The notes under the pieces are model-generated. The model searched no databases, was not told the DNA's origin, and was given only the letters and a program-made list of their open reading frames with translations. Made by a program: the position numbers and the translations under genes. This document shows positions 55,011 to 64,000 of a stretch of DNA of 64,000 nucleotides, in pieces. Each line of letters begins with the position of its first letter. The stretch's first letter is position 1. This DNA is from Epiperipatus broadwayi (taxonomy: Eukaryota; Onychophora; Udeonychophora; Euonychophora; Peripatidae): assembly GCA_028023455.1 (NCBI GenBank), contig JAQFVV010012416.1, forward strand, positions 5,685,594 through 5,749,593, written 5' to 3'.

Positions 55011-55298
55011 TATCCAAATCACTTCAAACACTTTTTAGCAAAAACCTTTTATTGTACATATATACACATATACTTACGTTTTGATTGTCCTACACTCTTC
55101 TTCAGAGCTGGACATTTACTAACAGGGAGTTAAGCCATTGTCTGGGAAAATTCAAGATAGATTTTACATTGAACAGATTATGATTTTACTCCTAGTCCAC
55201 AAATGGCACTACAACTTTCCCAAGGTCCAGTTATAAAACCGGTACAGTAAAAGGTGTTTGCTAAAAAGCATTCGAAGTGATTTGGATATATTGGATTT
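55011..55298. mobile_element. Foldback/MITE with ~50 bp terminal inverted repeats
   Basis: AAATCCAATTTATCCAAATC-ACTTC (55011 on) pairs with GAAGTGATTTGGATATATTG-GATTT (to 55298), and TTTTTAGCAAAAACC-TTTTATTGTAC with GTACAGTAAAAGGTGTTTGC-TAAAAA. Inside, at 55081-55115, the minus strand reads GCTCTGAAGAAGAGTGTAGG-ACAATCAAAACG, a degenerate family-H core. Confidence 0.82.
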
Positions 55299-56261
55299 AT
55301 TGAAAAGTTATTGTTATTAATGATTTGATAGAAATAGAATACTTACGAAAATGAATTTATATTAAAACAAGAAGATAAAATTATTATATATATGTTTTTA
55401 ATAATTTATTGTTAATTGGTTGAGTTTTTGATAAATGCTAACCTAACACCAATATATGTGTAGGTTACATATATATTAATTATTTCTCAACAAAATTTTA
55501 ATGAATCAGTCCATCAATTCATTGGTAAAATTCTTCCTAACTTTATTAGTATGCTAAAATTACTAGCCATTCAGAAATTTCCAGAATAATTATTTCATGG
55601 CTTACAATATTGCTTTTCATCTAGCAACAAGCTTACTGATAATATTCTAATGTAGTAGATAACGTTTATTACATATAAACATGAAACTTATGTTCAATTA
55701 AATTTTAATGCATGAAATTATAAGAAAGTAGCTTTAAATGTTAAGCATCCTAATATTATAGTTGATTGGTCTAAGACATAATTAAATACAAAAACAAATG
55801 ATTACTTAAAATATCAACCAATTAATAATCTTCTGTGATATATATAGAATATATCATGGAATAAAATTTTTACATATATTTGATTAAAAAATAGATATAT
55901 TAATTTTTAACGAGAATTAAAGTATATATTAGAGTTAGGGTTGGTGTAGTAATCTCTAGCTTAATAAATGATTAATAATAATCATTAATATCTTTATCTA
56001 AAGTAGATGAGATCAGAGTTGTGAATTCAGGAAGTTTGACGCTTGTAAATCAAAGTGTAATATGTATATATAGGTTAGATTATATCTAAGATAATAGCAG
56101 CTCAATAAATAATTTTTAAATGTAATAAATCTGTCAAAAAATACACTCCTCATTATATACTTTTCACAATGCTTTATTTATAGTTTTTATAGACTAATTG
56201 TTTTTTAATTAAAAATCATTAGTTTGTAGTTTGAAAAGAGTAGGTTGTAAAAATTTTCAAA
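55299..56261. other. AT-rich DNA, nothing recognised
   Basis: No gene or recognised repeat. Confidence 0.4.
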
Positions 56262-56335
56262 TTTCTGAAGAAGACTATTATTCAGTTGAAACTGATAAAT
56301 TGTCAATAAAGTAAGAAAAAAATTTTTTTTTGTAA
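56262..56335 (+). repeat. Degenerate hammerhead-like repeat (family H)
   Basis: TTCTGAAGAAGACTATTATTC then AGTTGAAACTGATAAATTGT, followed by CAATAAAGTAAG and A/T runs. The core order matches 52972 but stem II is largely lost. Confidence 0.45.
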
Positions 56336-57534
56336 ACCTCTGATAGAAGTGCAGTAAAAATTTCTGTAATAAATATGTTAGAAGACAGATAAGGTATTCT
56401 TTATATGATTAAGAAATGAGTTTCAGCAACAATTTGTATAAATAAAAATATGGTAATGAAAAACATCTTGTATATTTTTGAATAAAACAAAAAGCATTTG
56501 GAGATGTTTTTTTTTATATAAACAGAAACAAGTCTCTGAGTAGATGCCTAATCAAGATAATTAATGCAAACAGTGTAATAAATCTGTTCAAAGATCTTAT
56601 AAAGCAAATGATTTTAACCAAATAAATTCATCATCATCATCAGAAACATGAATTCAGCATTTAGAAGTGCAGAATTCTTTCCTCACAACTAATTCATTTC
56701 AATTTTGTCTCTTGCTTTAAAAAATGTTGAAAAAAGTCAATAAATGCCACACAATTCTTTAATGTCATCTGTTCATTTCTATAGAATCTTCTTTTATTTA
56801 AAATTTAATATCAGATATAATGTGATCATCATTCCTTTTATATATACAGCTAACCACTTCTAATTTCCTCTCTATTACTTTGTCAAAATTTTCTTATTAT
56901 TACTTCTTTTTGTAGAATTCTTCATTTGAAACTTTTGGTATTTACCTGATTTTCAAAAACTTTCTGTAGCATATTCTTTCAAATTTTAAGATTCTTTCTG
57001 TTGAATGTTTTGGAATCGCTTCATTTTGTGACTATGTAATACACTAACAAATTATGCATATATCTAATAAAATTTGGTTTAGTATCTTAATTTTTCCAAG
57101 TGAAAGACATATAAAGATATGCCATATCAGGTGAAAGATCATTAGTATCTTGTTTCTGGACATTATTATGTCTATGCACAATATCCAAAATTATTAGTCT
57201 ATATTTCAATAACACATATTGGGAGAAGAATATCAAAGTATACTTATGTATGGATAAAAAAAAATAAACTTTTAAGTTGCCAATAATAATAAAATTAAAT
57301 GTGGCAAATCGTAATGCATTGTTAAGGATTCATGCCAAAATTTTTATAACTAAATCAGTAGTCTTCTTATATTAAATAACATGGCTGTTAATTTTTTTAT
57401 AGAATGGACAGAAATTAGGCCAACTTTGGGAGAGTAATGTCATATTATCTCTAAGGAAGATAAGTATGATTACAGAGTACAAAGTAGAAAAGTGCATATG
57501 TTGAACTACCAACAAAGGTCTGGGGATCCAGGTA
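56336..57534. other. Non-coding DNA, nothing recognised
   Basis: No gene. A TCATCA run lies at 56628-56641. Confidence 0.4.
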
Positions 57535-57620
57535 TTTAATTGCCTGTAGTTCAGCTGGGGAGCAAAGTTTGTTCTAAAAATAGATTTGAAAATTTTGTTC
57601 TGGTGAATATGGTTATAATA
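57535..57620 (+). repeat. Possible tRNA-derived SINE head
   Basis: TGTAGTTCAGCTGGGGAGCA (57545-57564) closely resembles a tRNA D-arm/A-box; the B-box region is worn. Single copy in the window. Confidence 0.4.
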
Positions 57621-58009
57621 TATTGAAATTTAAAATGAGTGTGTGCTGATAAAAACTGTAAAATTAAAATTAAAATCTGCTTGGATAAATGACACTCTCA
57701 AGGTATCACATATTTGGTAACTTCTTCACTTACAAAATTATGACATAATTCCTGCCAGATTGTTTTCATTATCTATTATAAAATTTAGCAAATTAGAAAG
57801 TTGGGTACTATTGACCTGAAAACAAGTAACATAAAAGTTATTAAAATATTGAAAAGCAATTTTGGGTGTCCAGTAGTATAGTCATAATAATGGTCAGATA
57901 CTTCCATCTAATGATCTTTCATAACATAATTTCTTGACTGTCCATACACATTAAAACCATAAAAAAGGGGATGACATATGGGAATAAATATATATTCATA
58001 ATAAAAAAT

Positions 58010-58130
58010 AATAATCTAGTAGTTCTATTGCTTGGGAATTCAGAAGAAGTTTGATATTAAAAATGACCACCTCAGCAACTATTCATGGACTTTGAGCCCA
58101 AAGTCTGCTGCTGCCATTCCATGAAAGTAC
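58010..58130 (-). repeat. SINE-like family G, copy 3
   Basis: TCTATTGCTTGGGAATTCAG-AAGAAGTTTGA, TGGACTTTGAGCCCAAAGTC and GCTGCCATTCCATGAAAGTAC align with 13286-13410 and 31715-31835. Confidence 0.5.
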
Positions 58131-58659
58131 GTAGAGCATACATTCACATTAATATGCAATATTTGTAAAAATGATCATTTATAAGAGTGATAAAATTATA
58201 ACTAGGCAAGTTTTCTTCCAAATATATGCTTTAGGTGAATGCAATAAGATGTTAAGAACTAATACTTCATCATAAATGTAGTCTCAATCTGTTTACAACT
58301 AGTCCTGTTTGACATTAAACATAATCTATTACAAATACAATGTCAAGTGTAAAAAACTCAAATTTTCGACAGAATCCCAGTTGGAAGATAGTCACAATAT
58401 CTCTATATAAAACAACTAATCTTATGGCCTGTTGCTTTGGAAGTCATATGATATTTGAGAACCAAAATGACAACAGGAATTTTAATCATTTGATTAAACC
58501 AAGACAATTCTTACTTTATTTGCCTAAGAATATAAATCATTAGCTTTTGAACATACACTTCTCTTATTATTCTAAATACCATGAGTATGACCAATTTTAT
58601 AAATGCATTATCATTAACTATGAAGGTCTTTGTTTTATTTATATATATATATGTAATTA
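58131..58659. other. Non-coding DNA, nothing recognised
   Basis: The plus-strand frame 58340-58543 has no domain. No gene. Confidence 0.4.
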
Positions 58660-58985
58660 CATTTTATATATTGCTTATAATAACTCCTCTCATATATACT
58701 TTAATGCAAAAAAAAATTTTTAATAAAACTTCTTTATTTTGCTGACAGTTTCAACTGTCCAGCAGTCTTCATCAGAGCATTCTCAATTTCCTTTACCTTT
58801 AAAAGATAAAGGAATTCCTGACAGTTTTGATTGTCCCACAGTCTTCATCAGAGTGTTCTGCTCTGATGAAGACTGCCGGACAGTCAAAACTGTCAGGAAA
58901 ATAAAGAAGTTTTATTTTTAAAAAAAATTTGCAGTAAAGTGTATATGAGAGAAGTTATTATAAGCAATATATATGAAGAAATGGT
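58660..58985. repeat. Three hammerhead-like family-H cores in an inverted array
   Basis: Two cores on the minus strand (58775-58741 and 58851-~58818) and one on the plus strand (58863-~58895). The first minus core reads CTGATGA, A, GACTG-CTGGA-CAGTT, GAAACTGTCAG, with a GTC triplet after GAAA. The plus core has AAAA in place of GAAA. The outer flanks (58665-58735 and 58910-58975) are reverse complements: AACTTCTTTATTTT versus AAAATAAAGAAGTTT, and ATAATAACTCCTCTCATATA versus TATATGAGAGAAGTTATTAT. The whole can fold into a long hairpin. The plus-strand frame at 58739-58921 is an artefact. Confidence 0.6.
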
Positions 58986-59934
58986 AAAGGAGAAAAATAA
59001 GAGTATAATTACATTTTACATTTCAATCACTAAAAAGTGACACACACACACACTTTCATATAATTTTTTTGTTTTGAAATTATGAATTACATATTAGTGA
59101 TATCATTTTTTTTGTTTGCATACAAATTAAACAATGTCCACCATTCACATACTTCGTTTTATTAAAACTTGGTTTAAGACATTTTAAAAATCCATGAGAT
59201 CATCATCAGAAATCATGGGCTTATAACTATAATCTTGTTTCATCTAATTTTTGTAAAGAGATTAAGCAAATAAGCATTCTAAGAGATCTTTGAAATAAAC
59301 TACTCCATATAAAAATATATCAGGAAAGAATGAATGAGAAAGTTATTGGGAATTTTGATACGAAGTTATGTATAATGATTAATTTTACAAGCAGCTATCT
59401 CAACCCATTCAAACATTTTGCAGTTGTGGATGTTGGTCAATAATAACTAGTACTGATAATGGTACATTTATTTGTGATAGTACTTCTGATTTTATTATTT
59501 TTACCTATTTAAGAGCAAGATTAATTAATGGTTTTTAAACATTGTTGATTATTTTACCAGACGGGTTTATGAGATTATTTGCCGTTGTCATGTGAGCAGC
59601 TTTTTTAAATTTTCTTTTTTTTCTATCTCTGCTCAGTATTCTTATATTTTCTTAATCAAACTTATGTATATTTGTATATAGTGCCTGCTACTTTAAATGC
59701 ATCTATCCTATTCACTCTTTTATCATGTGTCTAAAATAGCAAACTGTGTATATATCAGTGAACATAAGTTTTAAGAAACACAAGAATATTCAGAAAATGT
59801 ACTTATATATAAAGAAGTTGTTTACATGGCAATAGTAAATAATCCTATATGTTAACCTAGTTAATAATCCCTAAATACGGAATTCATAATCTGGCCTAGA
59901 AAACGAGAAAACAAAAAGTTCCTATAATAAGTAT
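58986..59934. other. Non-coding DNA, nothing recognised
   Basis: A short AC run lies at 59041-59052. No gene. Confidence 0.4.
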
Positions 59935-60070
59935 TGACTAGCACAATAACCTAGTATTCATAAATTTAAGTTATAGGTTCAATCCTAATGTTAACAGTCA
60001 CATATCAGCAATGCCTATTGAGATGAGAAAAATGTGGATTGAAATATGTTCTACACTAACTGTATGTTAT
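59935..60070 (+). repeat. tRNA-derived SINE
   Basis: A-box-like GACTAGCACAATAACCTAG and B-box-like ATAGGTTCAATCCTAATG (~59971-59988) in correct order, followed by a unique body. A complete tRNA fold is not possible. Confidence 0.5.
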
Positions 60071-60774
60071 TACTAACAATTAAATATATTTGTAAAAATA
60101 TAAACAAAGGTTAAATTTTTATATAACATTTCAACCATATGGTAGAAAATTTTGAACATGTAACCACAAGTAAACTACCCCCACTATAAATTTTTAATCC
60201 ATCATTTAAGCATCTGGTTCAAATGAAAGCTATTAGCTTAATTCCTTTTGTCATATTCACATTCTCAATCCAGTTCTGGCTTTTGCTTTTATCAGTAAAG
60301 GCTAAAACTCATGTGTTTCTGCATTCAGTAGCCATCCTTATTTTATATTACATCATATGATTACTTAATTGCTTTCAATTTGTTTATCCTACCCAAGAGC
60401 CATTTACTGTAATCATTGGTTATCAAATAGTATAGTGTTATAATCTACATCTCCAATTTATTTTCTGGTACATGGGGTCATGTGATGTTTTTGGATTGCT
60501 TGTATATAAATATCAATTATTATTGATCAGTAAATGAGTATCTATTTATTTTTGGCTTCTAGAGAGTAAAATTAAAATGGAAAGCATCCAAGCCCCCATT
60601 ACCTGATACTTTATAAGCTTGGCGAGTAATGTCTTCTTCTTCAATGTTCCTCTATAAGTATTGGAGAGATCTTTGCCCAGTAGCAGATTATTTGATGATT
60701 TATTTTGTTTATATTTCATACTGCTTCTTTAATTTGATTATTTGATATGATGTACTTCTAGTCGGTTTTTATAA
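60071..60774. other. Non-coding DNA, nothing recognised
   Basis: No gene or recognised repeat. Confidence 0.4.
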
Positions 60775-60960
60775 ATTTATATATACTAACATTTGAGATT
60801 AAGACGCATGCCACTATATAATTAATATTTTAAATACTCTTTAACCCAGCATAAGACAATAATTAACTAGAAAAAAGCAGCCGTCTCTTCTTTGTATCTT
60901 ATTTATTAATATAGAGGTTTGTCTAAAACACTTTAGTTAGAAAGAATTGAATGTTTAAAT
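60775..60960 (-). repeat. Foldback family E, single-arm copy
   Basis: GAGATTAAGACGCATGCCAC, AATATTTTAAATACTCTTTA and CTAAAACACTTTAGTTAGAA are the reverse complement, diverged, of 61115-61280. Together with the next element the region 60775-61306 contains three arms of one family. Confidence 0.65.
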
Positions 60961-61069
60961 CAATGTATGTAAATGTGTTTCCAATTATGTCAATAGTTGA
61001 CATGCTTGAAAGCTTTTTCAATTTTAACGTTGCATCTACACAGACTCAAACAAACGAAAGTATGTAATA

Positions 61070-61306
61070 GAATGTCTTTAGTGCTTTAATATATATAGTA
61101 TTGAAAATTAAGACTCATGCCGATGTATTAGAAATATTTTAACCAAAGTGTTTTATACAAATCTCTAGTAATAAATGAGATATAAGAAGAGATGGTTGCT
61201 CTTTTTTTATACTGGGTTAGAGACTATTTTAAATATTTACTGTACAATGGCATGAGTCTTAATCTCGAATATTATATACTGTATATATTAAAGCACTGGA
61301 AATACT
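61070..61306. mobile_element. Foldback family E, two-arm element
   Basis: Left arm TAGTGCTTTAATATATATAG-TATTGAAAATTAAGACTCAT-GCC and right arm GGCATGAGTCTTAATCTCGA-ATATTATATACTGTATATATTAAAGCACTG are reverse complements. The arms are ~90 bp with a loop of ~55 bp. Non-coding. Confidence 0.78.
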
Positions 61307-61944
61307 CTGTTATATATACATATGTACAAAAACTTTTTTAAAAAAATGATATATCATTATATATTCAAGATATCATCTCTAACAATCATATTTTTTTTTC
61401 TAAAAGTGAACTTATCTTTATTTTCTAATCAGCATTTCAAGAAGATTCCTTTTATTAAAAAGTCTATTAATAATACAGTGGCAACAGCTGTAAACTTTTT
61501 TATTCATCAGCATTACTAATCACATGATCTTTTATGCTAACAAAGATGCATAATTTATCAGGGCTGCAACATCGTGTTATTTATGATAGGGTTCACCCAG
61601 ATAGATAAAGGTCATAGTTTCTGTTCTGAATATCATTAATGTTGCTTACATTCGTGAAACATTAATGGCAAAGACATTTTGAAAGAAGTAAACCATTTTT
61701 TATATATATAATACATCATTTTTCTTTTTTAAAAACATTAGCAAGTTTAAAAGTACGTATAAAATTTTAACGCTGCTATTTTAAATTGGTTTAAAAGACT
61801 GATTAGATTAGCCAGTCGCTCCCTCCCCCCTTCCTCATCCAAATTCTTTGCGCTAAACCTACTTCTTTCTTTTCTTTCATCAAATTTAAAATTTAATAAA
61901 ATAAATTTTCACATTTATGATTAACTTCGTTTAAAATGAGAAAT
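61307..61944. other. Non-coding DNA, nothing recognised
   Basis: The plus-strand frame 61322-61519 is Phe/Lys-rich from A/T runs with no domain. A C-run lies at 61823-61831. Confidence 0.4.
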
Positions 61945-62060
61945 AAATATATGGACTCGGGCGTTGTACTGCAATAATGTATTCGTTTACTATGCCTATA
62001 CGTTGAGGTTTGAATCCGGGCTGAATAAAATGCTTTGAAGAGACAAGTTTTTTTTTCTTT
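61945..62060 (+). repeat. tRNA-derived SINE head
   Basis: GGCGTTGTACTGCAATAATG as the A-box side and TTGAGGTTTGAATCCGGGC (~62004-62022) as a strong B-box. The body carries on to AATAAAATGCTTTG. No target-site duplication seen. Confidence 0.5.
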
Positions 62061-62699
62061 TATGTAATTAGCCAAAGGCAAACTTAGCCAACCTTTAAAC
62101 ATTGATTGATGAAAAGATAATAGCTATTCTTATCTAGAGGATAAAAAACCGTGCAATAGGAAGCCTGGTGAATAATGTTTTTTTCTTCACTGAATCTCTG
62201 TGAATGGAATATTGGAGAGGCTTTTGCTTTGCAAAGTTATTTATTAAAAAAGGTTGTTTTACCTTTTTACTATTACCTATACATGTGCGTTCTTATACAA
62301 ATAAATATGTACTCATCTACATTAGAAGGGTAATTTTTATTTACTCTTCTTCAAAACTATAACCAAATATCTAGACTAGGGTTTGATTATTGGTCCTCAT
62401 CAATAAGCATTGTATTTGCACCTGCTCACATATTGTTTTATATATGTTATATACTCTAGTAACTGAAAATGCAAACAATCAAAGATTTAAATCCAAGATA
62501 GCTTTATCTATATATATGACATTAGACCAAAAATTATATATTTTAGTGCATATAGTTTTATCTAATAGTAAGTACCTTTGACCTTTTGGCAAATATATTA
62601 TCTAGCAAACAAAGTATCATATGACTTTCTCTATGTACAGTTAAAATAAAATTGCTATCACTAAAATATAGTTATTTAGCTTAGAGTTAGGCAAACGTA
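62061..62699. other. Non-coding DNA, nothing recognised
   Basis: Frames on either strand have no domain. Confidence 0.4.
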
Positions 62700-62960
62700 A
62701 CTAGATAAGCAAATTAATTTGAGTTCAAAATCTTAAGGCATTTGATTCCCAGGTTTTTCTTTGGATGGCATAAAAAATGACTGCTAGATGTATTGGATAC
62801 ATAACCAATACTCTTTATTAATCAAGATCAATAGCTGGAAATTAATCTGGGAATTTGAATATGATACCAACATCTATTATCCACTGATTATTTAAGCTTA
62901 TGAGGTAATGATGAAAGGGCTTATTAAGGTTTGTGATATAGTTCTAATATTGAGATGATA
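62700..62960 (+). repeat. Worn remnant of foldback family F or an allied SINE
   Basis: CTCTTTATTAATCAAGATCA-ATAGCTGGAAATTAATCTGG-GAATTTG then CCACTGATTATTTAAGCTTA follow the order of the family-F centre and right arm at low identity. Confidence 0.35.
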
Positions 62961-63113
62961 GAATAATTTGTGCTAATAAGTCACCACTATCAAAGATTAG
63001 TATTATCAATTAGTCATAGAATTTTATTGCCTAGTTATTCTATCTGCCTTTGATCAACCACTTAGAGCATATATATAATCAAAATATTCTAAAATATTTA
63101 TAAAAAATTCTAT

Positions 63114-63253
63114 ATGCCTATGCAAAATACAAATAAAATCTTTGCTATAGCTAGCTTACAGCATAATTCTGCCATCTTGAGTTGCTATTGAAGATGGTGG
63201 GAAATGCTGTAAGCTGGCTTTAGCAAAAATTTTATTTACATTTTATAGAGGCA
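63114..63253. mobile_element. Compact 140 bp foldback element
   Basis: ATGCCTATGCAAAATACAAA-TAAAATCTTTGCTATAGC and TAGCTTACAGCATAATTCTG-CCATCTT pair with AAGATGGTGGGAAATGCTGT-AAGCTGGCTTTAGCAAAAAT-TTTATTTAC...GAGGCAT. The loop is about 12 bases (GAGTTGCTATTG). MITE-like; non-coding. Confidence 0.88.
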
Positions 63254-64000
63254 TCTCATTTTAAGAAACGTGCAGACAATGTCCATTTTTTATATCAATG
63301 TCAATGTATTTGGGAAAACAAAAATATCAATGTTTGATCTATTTATAAAAATGGGGGTGGGGGTGGATAAAAGTGGCCACTTTTTGTTTACCAATAAATA
63401 AGCACTGATATGAGAAAATAAGCATTATTTGTAAATTTGTTACAAAATAATTTTTGGAAAATCTGACTTGTGAATTGTTATATTAACATATTCAGTTGTT
63501 CTGTGTATGAGTTTGTGGTCTACCTATTTAATTAACAGCAGTAAATATTTATAGGTTTATTAAAATTATTGCAATACATAATGTAATGCTAGTGAGATAT
63601 ATGTTACAAAATAAACATATAGATCAGCATTACATAATTATAATTTAAAAATAAATGATTAAATTATTAATAAAAATAGAAAGGTAGTTGTAAGTTATAC
63701 ACTGTGCAGTGTGTGGTGGTGCTGTTTCTGTGCAAAAATGTTTTAATATAACGTTTCTTGACTGGGACAAAACAAAATACTTTTATTTTTATTTTACAAC
63801 AAAAAAGTATGGGACAAGACAAACAAACAAATTTTATTTTTATTTTACAAAACAATTTACATTACTTTTCTAATAGTAAATAAAACATTTAAACAAACAG
63901 GCAAAAAAAAATTGATTAACAAACTAATCAGACCGAATGAAATTAAATTGCATCTGATGAAATTTCAGCACATAGCACTGTTATGGGTAGGGGGCAGGAG
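63254..64000. other. Non-coding DNA, nothing recognised
   Basis: Contains a G-rich GGGGGTGGGGGTGG at ~63353-63366 and a near-repeated phrase ACAAATTTTATTTTTATTTT / ACTTTTATTTTTATTTT at 63778-63846. The minus-strand frame 63667-63855 crosses that repeat. No gene. Confidence 0.45.

Overview
This 64 kb window looks like gene-poor, AT-rich (roughly 70% by eye), repeat-saturated animal DNA. I found no host protein-coding gene, rRNA or convincing functional tRNA gene, no CRISPR array and no bacterial-style operon. Nearly every readable coding signal is a decayed retroelement. The mix of long non-LTR retrotransposons, Penelope-like elements (PLEs), many kinds of tRNA-derived SINEs and many foldback (palindromic) non-autonomous elements suits a lophotrochozoan, most likely a mollusc and perhaps a cephalopod. 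That assignment is inference; no species marker is visible.

Layout. 1-8.6 kb: AT-rich DNA with a microsatellite, two very short tRNA-like SINEs (2.9 and 5.25 kb), a cluster of three copies of one about 300 bp repeat (6.2-7.1 kb) and two further SINEs. 8.6-11.8 kb: 3' ends of two different LINEs, both on the minus strand. 12-16.1 kb: LINE 3' fragments, SINEs and a 960 bp foldback element. 16.6-26.8 kb: foldback elements, a tandem dimer (17.2-17.9 kb), SINEs (one with a perfect 17 bp target-site duplication) and two short LINE tails. 27.0-28.7 kb: two Penelope-like fragments placed head to head. 32.8-34.5 kb: a dead RTE-like LINE with an internal duplication. 36.9-41.9 kb: the main landmark, an almost complete but inactivated two-ORF LINE (ORF1 with a CCHC-type knuckle; ORF2 with endonuclease, reverse transcriptase and C-terminal zinc motif). 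43.4-44.3 kb: a 980 bp foldback element built like the one at 15.2 kb. 45-64 kb: more foldback elements, a second tandem dimer, a Gly-tRNA-like SINE and a family of short repeats with a hammerhead-ribozyme-like core.

How the parts relate. Autonomous elements (LINEs, PLE) would have supplied the enzymes, and the SINEs and foldback elements are their likely passengers. Everything readable carries stops, frameshifts or lost catalytic residues, so the window is a record of past activity. The observations most worth checking are: a tRNA-like SINE whose acceptor stem is extended by a conserved outer inverted repeat; two foldback elements sharing an unusual R-arm-R-inverted-arm layout; a short domain recurring in eight repeat loci; hammerhead-like motifs in several repeats; and CTCF-like cores in the arms of one foldback family.
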